A DNA stretch of 13,264 nt from Stenotrophomonas sp. (GTDB lineage Bacteria; Pseudomonadota; Gammaproteobacteria; Xanthomonadales; Xanthomonadaceae), in NCBI GenBank assembly GCA_003484865.1, contig DMZT01000481.1, forward strand, positions 1 through 13,264, written 5' to 3'. This document shows, piece after piece, positions 7,627 through 13,264 of this stretch. Below the pieces are notes generated by a model. The model made no database searches. It was not told where the DNA came from and was given only the letters and a program-made list of their open reading frames with translations. The position numbers were made by a program, and so were the translations under genes. The stretch's first letter is position 1; each line of letters begins with the position of its first letter.

Positions 7627-8307
7627 TCAGGCACCCGAAACCGGAAGCAGATCCAATACCTTGGCAACGACAGCGTCGATGCCAATACCACTGGTGTCGA
7701 TGACGACGGCATCGTCTGCCGGCTTCAGGGGCGCCACTGTGCGCTGTGCATCACGGGCGTCGCGGGCCATGATCTCGCGCAGGAGGTCGTCAAAGTTAAC
7801 CGAAACACCCTTGTCTTTCAACTGCTTATGCCGCCGCTCGGCCCGTTCCTCGGCGCTGGCGGTCAAAAACACCTTGAATGGAGCGTCCGGGAAGATGACC
7901 GTACCCATGTCCCGTCCGTCGGCGACCAGCCCCGGCTCCATCCTGAATGCGCGCTGGCGCTCTTTCAGCGCCGCCCGGACCTCCGGGATGGCGGCAATGG
8001 CCGAGGCCAGCGCGCCGGTGGTCTCCAGGCGCAGCTCGTCGGTGGCATCGGTCTCGTTGACCAGCACCCGCAGCCCGCCATCGGCCGATTCCACGAAGCG
8101 CACGTGGGTGTCGAAGGTGCAGCGCACCAGCGCCGAGGCGTCGGAGGTATCGATATCAGCCCAGCTGGCGGCCACGCCCACCGCCCGGTACAGGGCGCCC
8201 GAATCCAGGTAATGCCAGCCCAGGCGGCGTGCGACAATGCGGCTGACAGTGCCTTTGCCGGCCCCGGAAGGACCGTCGATGGTGAGCACGGATGGAAGCT
8301 GATTCAT
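7627..8307 (-). CDS. cmk: Cytidylate kinase
   Basis: Phosphorylates CMP and dCMP with ATP to the diphosphates, recycling pyrimidine nucleotides in the cytoplasm. The 226-residue product (227 in E. coli) carries the P-loop GPSGAGKGT (12-20), YLDSGALYR (the CMP-site helix), [15 protein letters not shown] and the lid-like arginine segment [14 protein letters not shown], all typical of bacterial Cmk. The start is the ATG at 8305-8307 with GGGA about 8 nt upstream; an open frame continues to 8481 but the extra residues lie over the divergent promoter region and are not part of the family. A -10-like TAGAAT reading leftward lies about 27 bp before the ATG. rpsA follows 194 bp downstream. Identification is secure. 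Confidence 0.97.
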   Translation of the reverse strand: MNQLPSVLTIDGPSGAGKGTVSRIVARRLGWHYLDSGALYRAVGVAASWADIDTSDASALVRCTFDTHVRFVESADGGLRVLVNETDATDELRLETTGALASAIAAIPEVRAALKERQRAFRMEPGLVADGRDMGTVIFPDAPFKVFLTASAEERAERRHKQLKDKGVSVNFDDLLREIMARDARDAQRTVAPLKPADDAVVIDTSGIGIDAVVAKVLDLLPVSGA

Positions 8308-8333
8308 GGGTTTCCCGGTAGATGTGACCGCCC

Positions 8334-8339
8334 ATTCTA
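8334..8339 (-). promoter_or_regulatory. Candidate -10 box of the cmk promoter
   Basis: Reading leftward, TAGAAT is followed by GGGCGG and then the cmk start about 27 bp on. The box fits sigma70 well but no good -35 hexamer stands 16-18 bp upstream, so the call is tentative. It mirrors the rightward rpmJ promoter, whose -10 is also TAGAAT followed by GG. Confidence 0.4.
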
Positions 8340-8381
8340 GCCCCTGCCCGGGGCGCCCTGAGACTTTTTTGGCCCAACCAC

Positions 8382-8411
8382 TTGAAAGGATGGGAAAAAG
8401 GTCGGTAGAAT
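8382..8411 (+). promoter_or_regulatory. Sigma70-type promoter for rpmJ
   Basis: TTGAAA (8382-8387) and TAGAAT (8406-8411) are separated by 18 bp. This would start transcription near 8418 and leave an untranslated leader of roughly 84 nt before rpmJ. The position, the hexamer quality and the lack of any other upstream gene on this strand support it. Confidence 0.6.
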
Positions 8412-8501
8412 GGCGGGCTTGAACGGGCGTCACCTGCCGATTGTCATCTGCATATCGCGGCCGCGCTCCAACCGAATCCAACGTTTACGCCGAGGTATGC
8501 A

Positions 8502-8627
8502 ATGAAAGTCCTGTCTTCCCTGAAGTCGGCCAAGACCCGTCACCGCGACTGCAAGGTCGTCCGTCGTCGCGGCAAGATCTTCGTGATCTGCAAGTCGAAC
8601 CCGCGCTTCAAGGCTCGCCAGCGCTGA
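8502..8627 (+). CDS. rpmJ: 50S ribosomal protein L36, type B (41 aa)
   Basis: A 41-residue basic protein of the large ribosomal subunit: [17 protein letters not shown], then [23 protein letters not shown]. The form is the longer 'type B' L36 (as E. coli YkgO). It keeps only Cys17 and Cys30 and so lacks the four-ligand zinc knuckle (C-x2-C-x12-C-x4-H) of the standard 38-residue L36. The ATG at 8502 follows GAGG with 6-nt spacing, a good ribosome site. A sigma70 promoter lies about 90 bp upstream and a strong intrinsic terminator about 55 bp downstream, so it is a single-gene unit divergent from cmk. In Xanthomonadaceae I recall this form as the regular L36 rather than a zinc-starvation spare; that is from memory and not testable in this window. 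Confidence 0.95.
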   Translation: MKVLSSLKSAKTRHRDCKVVRRRGKIFVICKSNPRFKARQR

Positions 8628-8679
8628 GCCGGCTGGCCTCACGGCCGCCATCGGTCCCTCACCGGACCGGGTGATGAAC

Positions 8680-8705
8680 AAAAAGCCGCCTCCGGGCGGC
8701 TTTTT
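8680..8705 (+). terminator. Intrinsic terminator of rpmJ
   Basis: AAAAAGCCGCC, loop TCCG, GGCGGCTTTTT: a 6-bp GC stem extended by A-T pairs and ending in five T. The A tract on the other side would let it act in both directions, but the minus strand has no gene arriving from the right. A smaller inverted repeat (CGGTCC/GGACCG, 8652-8669) precedes it. Confidence 0.85.
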
Positions 8706-8731
8706 GCTGCCATTTTTGGTGTAATCGCCAG

Positions 8732-8756
8732 GTAGCTCACGACCGTTGGTCGTGAG
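8732..8756 (+). repeat. GTAG-type REP palindrome (SMAG-like)
   Basis: GTAG is followed by a perfect 9-bp stem: CTCACGACC, loop GTT, GGTCGTGAG. This is the layout of the Stenotrophomonas GTAG repeats (SMAG/REP). A partial second copy follows: GTCGTGAGACCT at 8749-8760 is repeated at 8764-8775. The element lies between the rpmJ terminator and the next gene. Confidence 0.8.
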
Positions 8757-8808
8757 ACCTGCAGTCGTGAGACCTTCCGCATTCTTGACCACTGGGGAGT
8801 AGATCGAG

Positions 8809-9135
8809 ATGAAGCGTTACCTGACCACCTTGCCGTTGCTGGCCGTACTGGCCGTTTCCAGCGCCCACGCCGACACGCTGCTGATCGACCGCAGCCGTGA
8901 AAAGCCCGCCGTCGCCCTGCCCGTCCGCGGCCAGAGCATGCAGCAGGTCCAGGCCCAGTTCGGCGACCCGGGCGAACGCCTGGAACCCCGCGGCGGTCAG
9001 AAGCGCCAGTGGCCCACGATCAACCGCTGGGTCTACCCGCAGTTCACCGTGTACTTCGAAAAGCAGAAGGTGATCGACGTGGTCGCCAACCGCGCCGACG
9101 CCAACGAGATCGGGCCGAAACCGCCGATCCGCTGA
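8809..9135 (+). CDS. Small exported protein of unknown function, possibly BamE/SmpA-like fold
   Basis: 108 residues with a clear Sec signal peptide (MKRYLTTLPLLAVLAVSSAHA, cleavage after AHA at about 21) and no lipobox cysteine, so most likely a soluble periplasmic protein of about 87 residues. The mature part has the pattern RGQSMQQVQAQFGDP ... INRWVYPQFTVYFE ... KVIDVV: a short helix with 'GxSMxxVxxxFGxP', then beta strands with an aromatic 'W.Y..F.VYFE'. This resembles the BamE/SmpA-OmlA fold and a family of uncharacterised gammaproteobacterial periplasmic proteins I recognise only by pattern. The ATG has GGGGAG 9 nt upstream. aguA begins 46 nt downstream, with a 7-bp GC hairpin and no T tract between them, so read-through is possible. 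Function is unknown. Confidence 0.85.
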   Translation: MKRYLTTLPLLAVLAVSSAHADTLLIDRSREKPAVALPVRGQSMQQVQAQFGDPGERLEPRGGQKRQWPTINRWVYPQFTVYFEKQKVIDVVANRADANEIGPKPPIR

Positions 9136-9148
9136 CCCCTTTCCCTTT

Positions 9149-9166
9149 GCCCGCCAGCCGGCGGGC
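9149..9166 (+). other. Short GC stem-loop before aguA
   Basis: GCCCGCC, loop AGCC, GGCGGGC: a perfect 7-bp hairpin between the exported-protein gene and aguA. No T tract follows, so it is not a standard terminator; it could end the upstream message by protecting it or partly attenuate read-through. Role uncertain. Confidence 0.4.
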
Positions 9167-9181
9167 CATCGCACTGAGATC

Positions 9182-10216
9182 ATGAACGACACGCTCCGCT
9201 TTCCGGCCGAATGGGAATCCCAGTCCGCCATCCTGATCGCCTGGCCCCACGCCGACACCGACTGGGCCGACCGCCTGGGTGACGTCGAGGACACCTACAT
9301 CGCGCTCGTCGCGGCCATCACCCGCTTCCAGCCGGTGGTGATCATCGTTGCCGACGACGACCTGGAGGCGTACGCCGATGCGCGCCTGCGTTCGAACCGG
9401 ATCGACACGGACCGCGTGCGGTTCGTGACTGCCCAGTACGACGATACCTGGCTGCGCGACTCCGGTCCGATCACGCTCACGCGTGCCGATGGCGGCTTCC
9501 GCCTGCTGGATTTCCGCTTCACCGGCTGGGGCGGCAAGTTCGACGCCAGCCTGGATGACCAGCTGGTCGGCGTCCTGCACGCGGCGGGCCTGTTCAACAA
9601 CGCGGAGCTGCAGAGCATTCCGTTCGCGCTGGAGGGCGGCGGCATCGAGACCGACGGCGCCGGCACCCTGCTGACCACCTGGCAGTGCCTGCACGAGCGT
9701 CATCCGGACCGCAGCCGCGACTCGCTCAGCGCCGACCTGGCCACCTGGCTGGCCCAGGACCGCGTGCTGTGGCTGGACCATGGCTATCTGGAAGGCGACG
9801 ATACCGACGCCCACATCGATACCCTGGCCCGCTTCGCCTCGACCGACAGCATCGTCTACCAGGCCTGCGACGACGCCGGCGATTCGCACTACGCCGAACT
9901 GCAGGCGATGGGTGCCGAGCTGGCGGCGCTTCGTACCACCGACGGCCAGCCGTACCGCCTGTTCCCGCTGCCGTGGGCGCAGCCGGTGATCGACGATGGC
10001 CGCCGCCTGGCGGCTTCGTATGCGAACTACCTGATCCTCAACGGCGCGGTGCTGATGCCGGCCTACGGCGATGCGGCCGACGAAGCGGCGCGTGCGGTGT
10101 TGGCCCAGGCCTATCCGGACCGCGAGATCGTGCCGGTGCCGTGCCGTTCGCTGATCTGGCAGAACGGCAGCCTGCACTGCATCACGATGCAGCTGCCGGC
10201 GGGATTGCTGGCCTGA
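9182..10216 (+). CDS. aguA: Agmatine deiminase
   Basis: Hydrolyses agmatine to N-carbamoylputrescine and ammonia, the first step of the agmatine route to putrescine; cytoplasmic. The 344-residue product has the guanidine-modifying-enzyme (peptidyl-arginine-deiminase-like) signature throughout: FPAEWESQSAILIAWPH (7-23), DDTWLRDSGP (87-96, substrate-binding acidic residues), EGGGIETDG (151-159), DTDAHIDTLARF with the catalytic His211 (207-218), and NGSLHCITMQLP with the nucleophile Cys333 (328-339). All expected catalytic positions are present and length is normal. The ATG at 9182 has only a weak GAG upstream. aguB, the next enzyme of the same pathway, follows after a 230-bp spacer that holds two palindromes. 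Confidence 0.96.
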   Translation: MNDTLRFPAEWESQSAILIAWPHADTDWADRLGDVEDTYIALVAAITRFQPVVIIVADDDLEAYADARLRSNRIDTDRVRFVTAQYDDTWLRDSGPITLTRADGGFRLLDFRFTGWGGKFDASLDDQLVGVLHAAGLFNNAELQSIPFALEGGGIETDGAGTLLTTWQCLHERHPDRSRDSLSADLATWLAQDRVLWLDHGYLEGDDTDAHIDTLARFASTDSIVYQACDDAGDSHYAELQAMGAELAALRTTDGQPYRLFPLPWAQPVIDDGRRLAASYANYLILNGAVLMPAYGDAADEAARAVLAQAYPDREIVPVPCRSLIWQNGSLHCITMQLPAGLLA

Positions 10217-10275
10217 TCGACCAGTGAGTACCTCGGCCTGGCGGGCCGGAGCGGGTCGGCAGCCGATGGAAGAGC

Positions 10276-10306
10276 GACAGCCCACGACCGAGGGTTGTGG
10301 CCTGTC
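10276..10306 (+). repeat. 14-bp inverted repeat in the aguA-aguB spacer (degenerate REP-like)
   Basis: GACAGCCCACGACC, loop GAG, GGTTGTGGCCTGTC: 14 positions pair with one C-C mismatch and one G-T wobble. Its core (ACGACC/GG-TGT) recalls the GTAG palindrome at 8732 but it lacks the GTAG tetranucleotide. It sits about 25 bp from a true GTAG element, so the two may form a decayed REP doublet. No T tract follows. Confidence 0.55.
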
Positions 10307-10330
10307 CGCCGATGTTCCGGTCATCCTGCA

Positions 10331-10354
10331 GAGCCGGCCAGCGGCCGGCACTAC
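10331..10354 (-). repeat. GTAG-type REP palindrome (SMAG-like), inverted
   Basis: On the minus strand GTAG, TGCCGGCC, loop GCT, GGCCGGCTC: a 7-bp perfect GC core with one A-A mismatch outside it. It is nearly identical in sequence, but opposite in orientation, to the element at 13183. It lies in the 230-bp aguA-aguB spacer. Confidence 0.8.
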
Positions 10355-10410
10355 CGAGGCGTGGGCGCTTTCCATTTAGCAGCCAGCACGCTGCGTGCAC
10401 CCATCCGCGA

Positions 10411-10416
10411 TAAACT
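10411..10416 (+). promoter_or_regulatory. Possible -10 box for aguB
   Basis: TAAACT sits 31 bp before the aguB start in the AT-richer end of the spacer. No good -35 box stands at the right distance. A separate promoter is plausible because two stem-loops part aguB from aguA, but the sequence support is weak. Confidence 0.25.
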
Positions 10417-10446
10417 GCGTTTTTCCCCTTGCAGGACCGTCTCCGG

Positions 10447-11334
10447 ATGAGCTCACGCCACACCCTTTCCGTCGCCCTGATCCAGGAGCGCAACCACGGC
10501 GATGCCGAAGCCAATCTGGCCGTCATCGAAGCGCGCGTGGCTGAAGCGGCCGCGCAGGGTGCCAAGCTGATCCTGCTGCAGGAACTGCACAACGGCGCGT
10601 ACTTCTGCCAGCACGAATCAGTGGATGAATTCGATCTGGCCGAGCCGATCCCGGGCCCGAGCACGGAGCGCCTGGGCGCGCTGGCCAGGAAGCATGGCGT
10701 GGTGATCGTCGGGTCGCTGTTCGAGCGTCGCGCTGCCGGGCTGTACCACAACACCGCGGTGGTCTTCGAGAAAGACGGCACCCTGCTCGGCAAGTACCGC
10801 AAGATGCACATCCCGGATGATCCGGGCTTCTACGAGAAGTTCTACTTCACCCCGGGCGATCTGGGCTTCACCCCGATCGATACCTCGGTGGGTCGCCTCG
10901 GCGTGCTCGTGTGCTGGGACCAGTGGTATCCGGAAGCGGCGCGCCTGATGGCGCTGGCCGGTGCCGAGCTGCTGCTCTATCCCACCGCGATCGGCTGGGA
11001 CCCGGACGACCAGCGCGACGAACAGGGCCGCCAGCGTGATGCGTGGGTGCTGAGCCACCGCGGCCATGCCGTGGCCAACGGCGTGCCGGTGCTGAGCTGC
11101 AACCGCGTCGGCCATGAAGCCTCGCCGATGGGTGCTTCGGGCATCCAGTTCTGGGGCAACAGCCACGTGCTGGGCCCGCAGGGTGAATTCATCGCCGAAG
11201 CCGGTGGCGAGCCGACCGTGCTGGTCTGCGATGTGGACCTGCAGCGCAGCGAACACGTCCGCCGCATCTGGCCGTTCCTGCGTGATCGCCGCATCGATGC
11301 ATACGGCGATCTGCTCAAGCGCTACATCGACTGA
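10447..11334 (+). CDS. aguB: N-carbamoylputrescine amidase
   Basis: Splits N-carbamoylputrescine into putrescine, CO2 and ammonia, completing the route begun by AguA. The 295-residue nitrilase-superfamily product has the catalytic triad in context: Glu46 (LLQELHNGAYF), Lys119 (KYRKMHIPDDPGFYEK) and Cys156 (LVCWDQWYPEAAR). The segments YPTAIGWDP (178-186) and GNSHVLGP (237-244), and the length, match AguB closely. The start is the ATG at 10447 with AGGA about 10 nt upstream; an upstream in-frame TTG at 10429 would add six residues not seen in the family. The GNAT gene begins 19 nt after its stop, so aguB, the GNAT and the TraB gene are probably one transcript. Confidence 0.96.
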   Translation: MSSRHTLSVALIQERNHGDAEANLAVIEARVAEAAAQGAKLILLQELHNGAYFCQHESVDEFDLAEPIPGPSTERLGALARKHGVVIVGSLFERRAAGLYHNTAVVFEKDGTLLGKYRKMHIPDDPGFYEKFYFTPGDLGFTPIDTSVGRLGVLVCWDQWYPEAARLMALAGAELLLYPTAIGWDPDDQRDEQGRQRDAWVLSHRGHAVANGVPVLSCNRVGHEASPMGASGIQFWGNSHVLGPQGEFIAEAGGEPTVLVCDVDLQRSEHVRRIWPFLRDRRIDAYGDLLKRYID

Positions 11335-11353
11335 CCGACCAGGACACCCCACC

Positions 11354-11884
11354 GTGACCGTGCACCTGCGCGATGCCACCGATGCCGATATCGCGGCCAT
11401 CACCGCGATCTATGCGGTGGAAGTAACCGACTTCGTCAACACCTACGAGTACGAGATCCCGGAGGCGGCGGAAATGCACCGCCGCATGCAGGACATCGTC
11501 GGCCGCGGCTTTCCGTACCTCGTGGCCGAGGTCGATGGCCAGGTGGCCGGCTATGCCTACGCCAATACCTACCGCGGCCGGATCGCCTATCAGTGGACCG
11601 TGGAGAACTCGGTCTATGTGGACGCGGCGTTCCAGGGCCGCGGTGTCGGCACCGCGCTGATGCAGGGCCTGATCGATGCCTGCGTCGCGCGCGGTTACCG
11701 GCAGATGGTGGCCGTCATCGGCGAGCCCACCAACACCGCCTCCATCAAACTGCACGAGCGTTTCGGTTTCCATACCGTCGGCGTTTTCCGCGGCCTCGGC
11801 CGCAAGCATGGCCGCTGGCTGGATACCGTCCAGATGCAGCGCGCGCTCGGCGATGGTGCCGACAGCGCCCCTTCGAATGAATGA
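11354..11884 (+). CDS. GNAT N-acetyltransferase, Pat/MnaT type
   Basis: A 176-residue acetyl-CoA-dependent acetyltransferase. Features seen: HLRDATDADIAAITAIYAVEV at the N-terminus, PYLVAEVDGQVAGYAYA (54-70), the hallmark strand TVENSVYVDAAFQGRGVGTALM (82-103) with acetyl-CoA P-loop QGRGVG, then LHERFGFHTVGVFRGLGRKHGRWLDTVQMQ (133-162). That C-terminal pattern is the phosphinothricin/methionine-sulfone acetyltransferase subfamily (PAT/YncA-like). True substrates of such enzymes are often small amines or amino-acid analogues and cannot be read from sequence. The start is a GTG at 11354 with AGGA 9 nt upstream; a second GTG at 11360 is less well placed. It begins 19 nt after aguB and either overlaps or abuts the TraB gene. 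Linkage to putrescine synthesis hints at, but does not show, a polyamine-related substrate. Confidence 0.88.
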   Translation: MTVHLRDATDADIAAITAIYAVEVTDFVNTYEYEIPEAAEMHRRMQDIVGRGFPYLVAEVDGQVAGYAYANTYRGRIAYQWTVENSVYVDAAFQGRGVGTALMQGLIDACVARGYRQMVAVIGEPTNTASIKLHERFGFHTVGVFRGLGRKHGRWLDTVQMQRALGDGADSAPSNE

Positions 11885-11888
11885 TGCA

Positions 11889-13109
11889 ATGACCGATACC
11901 CTGATTGACGCCGGCGACACGTTGTTCGCCGGCCAGCCCGTCCGCATCGTCGAACGCGATGGCGTGCGCTACACCCTGCTGGGCACCGCGCACGTCTCGC
12001 AGGCCAGCGTGGAAGCGGTGGAGCGTGCGATCGAGAGTGGCCGCTTCGATGCGGTCGCGGTCGAACTGGACGCCCAGCGCCTGCAGGCACTGACCGATCC
12101 GGATGCGCTGGCCAAGCTGGACCTGGTCGAGGTAATCCGCAAGGGCCGCGTCGCCCTGTTCGCCGCCAACCTGGCCTTGGCCGCCTACCAGCGCCGCCTG
12201 GCCGAACAGCTCGAGATCGAGCCGGGTGCCGAGCTCAAGCGCGCGGTCACCCTGGCCAACGAACGCAACCTGCCCGTGCATCTGATCGACCGCGAGGTCG
12301 GCCTGACGTTCCGGCGTGCCTCGCAGCGCCTGGGCTTCTTCGGCAAGATCAAGCTGGTGATGGGCCTGGGCGCTGGCCTGTTCGCGTCCGAGGAAGTCGG
12401 CGAAGACGAGATCGAGAAGCTCAAGCAGGGCGACATGCTCGAAGCCAGCTTCGGCGAGTTCGCCAGCGAGAGCCCGGCCCTGTACGAAACCATCATCGGC
12501 GAGCGCGACCGCTACATGGCCACGCGCCTGCGCGAAGTGCACGATCCGGCCCAGCGCGAAGTGCTGGCCGTGGTCGGTGCCGGTCATCTGGCCGGGCTGG
12601 CCAGGTACCTGGAAACCGACACCGACGCGCCGGGTCCGCTGCGCGAGTCGCTGGAAGACGTGCCGAAGAAGCGCAACATCCCGTGGATCACGCTGGCGAT
12701 CCTGGCCATCGTGCTGACCGGTATCGGCGTGGGCTTCTATCGCGGTGGCCTGGGTGTCGGCAGTGAGCTGCTGGCGGTCTGGGCGATGTACACCGGCGGT
12801 CTGGCCGGCCTGGGCTGCCTGTTGGCCGGCAGCCACCCGCTGAGCATCCTGACCGCGATCGTGGTCGCGCCGTTCAAGCCGTTCCGGCTGAGCATCCCGA
12901 CCGGTGCGTTCTCGGCCCTGGTGGAAGCGCGCCTGCGCAAACCGGCCTACGAGGATTTCCTGAAGCTGCGCGACGATGCGCAGAGCGTCAAGGGCTGGTA
13001 CCGCAACCGGGTGACCCGCGTGGTGCTGACCTTCATGCTGACCAACCTGGGCAGCATGCTCGGGTTGTGGCTGACCGGGTTCCAGGTGTGGGGCAAGGTC
13101 GCGGGGTGA
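11889..13109 (+). CDS. TraB/TIKI-family membrane protein
   Basis: A 406-residue member of the TraB family (related to TIKI and ChaN/EreA-like proteins), thought to be metal-dependent hydrolases but with no known role in most bacteria. The globular part shows LLGTAHVSQ (30-38), a following VELDAQR (58-64), GERDRYM (204-210) and VVGAGHLAG (228-236), the conserved His/Glu/Arg motifs of the family. The C-terminal third is hydrophobic, with segments near 265-285, 293-330 and 375-398, so it is anchored in the membrane. Two starts are possible: ATG 11889 (chosen) or in-frame ATG 11877, which would overlap the GNAT gene by 8 bp; neither has a good ribosome site, which suggests coupling to the GNAT gene. 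A strong terminator follows 23 bp after the stop. Confidence 0.9.
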   Translation: MTDTLIDAGDTLFAGQPVRIVERDGVRYTLLGTAHVSQASVEAVERAIESGRFDAVAVELDAQRLQALTDPDALAKLDLVEVIRKGRVALFAANLALAAYQRRLAEQLEIEPGAELKRAVTLANERNLPVHLIDREVGLTFRRASQRLGFFGKIKLVMGLGAGLFASEEVGEDEIEKLKQGDMLEASFGEFASESPALYETIIGERDRYMATRLREVHDPAQREVLAVVGAGHLAGLARYLETDTDAPGPLRESLEDVPKKRNIPWITLAILAIVLTGIGVGFYRGGLGVGSELLAVWAMYTGGLAGLGCLLAGSHPLSILTAIVVAPFKPFRLSIPTGAFSALVEARLRKPAYEDFLKLRDDAQSVKGWYRNRVTRVVLTFMLTNLGSMLGLWLTGFQVWGKVAG

Positions 13110-13131
13110 TTCCCGCGCCGGCTGTGAATCG

Positions 13132-13159
13132 AAAGGCCACGCAATGCGTGGCCTTTTTT
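13132..13159 (+). terminator. Intrinsic terminator after the TraB gene
   Basis: AAAGGCCACGC, loop AAT, GCGTGGCC and six T: an 8-bp GC-rich perfect stem extended by A-T pairs. It closes the aguB-GNAT-TraB series. Confidence 0.9.
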
Positions 13160-13182
13160 GTGCACGCATGTGGGAACCGCGG

Positions 13183-13206
13183 GTAGTGCCGGCCGCTGGC
13201 CGGCAC
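13183..13206 (+). repeat. GTAG-type REP palindrome (SMAG-like)
   Basis: GTAG, TGCCGGCC, loop GCT, GGCCGGCAC: a perfect 9-bp stem if the last G of GTAG is counted. It is the same sequence type as the inverted copy at 10331 and lies just after the terminator of the TraB gene. Confidence 0.85.
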
Positions 13207-13208
13207 CT

Positions 13209-13264
13209 GTCATCGGTGGGCATCTCGTGGGCCGGTCATCAGTGGGTATCTCGTGAGCCGGCCA
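13209..13264. repeat. 26-bp tandem repeat running off the right edge
   Basis: Units 13209-13234 and 13235-13260 differ at only three of 26 positions. Each begins GTCATC and ends with TATCTCG or CATCTCG followed by TG-GCCG. A further GCCA follows before the window ends, so the copy number cannot be known. It starts three bases after the GTAG palindrome, whose right arm (TGGCCGG) resembles the start of a unit. Confidence 0.7.

Noticed and set aside
8308..8481. N-terminal extension of cmk by 58 codons
   Set aside because: Cmk starts a few residues before its P-loop; the extension covers the promoter region and has no family match.
8652..8669. Inverted repeat CGGTCC/GGACCG after rpmJ as a separate terminator
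   Set aside because: Only 6 bp and no T tract; the real terminator follows at 8680.
9044..10375. A 443-codon minus-strand frame opposite aguA
   Set aside because: aguA has all catalytic motifs on the plus strand. The antisense product is low-complexity and unrelated to any family I recognise.
11745..13223. A 492-codon open frame on the minus strand opposite the TraB gene
   Set aside because: Antisense to a well-supported gene, rich in Gln/His/Arg as expected of a shadow frame, and it runs through the terminator and REP element.
13183..13264. CRISPR array
   Set aside because: The units are directly adjacent with no spacers, and there are no cas genes.

Overview
The window looks like a chromosomal segment of a high-GC gammaproteobacterium of the family Xanthomonadaceae, most likely Stenotrophomonas. 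Three things point there: close protein-level agreement of every housekeeping gene with that family, the gene order, and four short 'GTAG' repetitive extragenic palindromes of the kind described as SMAG/REP elements in S. maltophilia. It is ordinary, gene-dense core chromosome. I saw no phage, integrase, insertion sequence, CRISPR array, tRNA or rRNA, and no gap longer than about 230 bp without a gene.

Left part (1-8307, all minus strand), read in the direction of transcription: cmk (CMP kinase), rpsA (ribosomal protein S1), ihfB (IHF beta), lapA, lapB (control of LPS assembly), a WbpL/WecA-type initiating sugar-phosphate transferase, a WbpM-type UDP-GlcNAc 4,6-dehydratase, and galU (UTP-glucose-1-phosphate uridylyltransferase, cut by the left edge). 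A strong stem-loop separates rpsA from ihfB, and a REP-based terminator follows ihfB. The last five genes, from lapA to galU, are packed with gaps of 17 bp or less or a one-base overlap and look like one envelope-polysaccharide operon. They supply LPS quality control, the first undecaprenyl-linked sugar, a nucleotide-sugar precursor and UDP-glucose. The order cmk-rpsA-ihfB ... wbpL-wbpM is the frame that holds the O-antigen locus in Pseudomonas aeruginosa, but here nothing lies between lapB and the wbpL-like gene.

Middle (8308-8501): a divergent promoter region. A good sigma70 promoter reads rightward into rpmJ, and a second -10 box reads leftward into cmk.

Right part (8502-13109, all plus strand): rpmJ (type-B L36) with an intrinsic terminator; a small exported protein of unknown function; aguA and aguB, which together convert agmatine to putrescine; a GNAT acetyltransferase of the Pat/MnaT type; and a TraB-family membrane protein. 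aguB, the GNAT gene and the TraB gene are packed tightly, end in a strong terminator, and are followed by a GTAG palindrome and the start of a 26-bp tandem repeat that runs off the right edge.

I found no convincing previously undescribed multi-gene system. The best leads are a REP element that provides both the stop codon and the terminator of ihfB, the empty O-antigen slot, an active-site variant in the WbpM-like enzyme, and the GNAT-TraB pair attached to polyamine synthesis.
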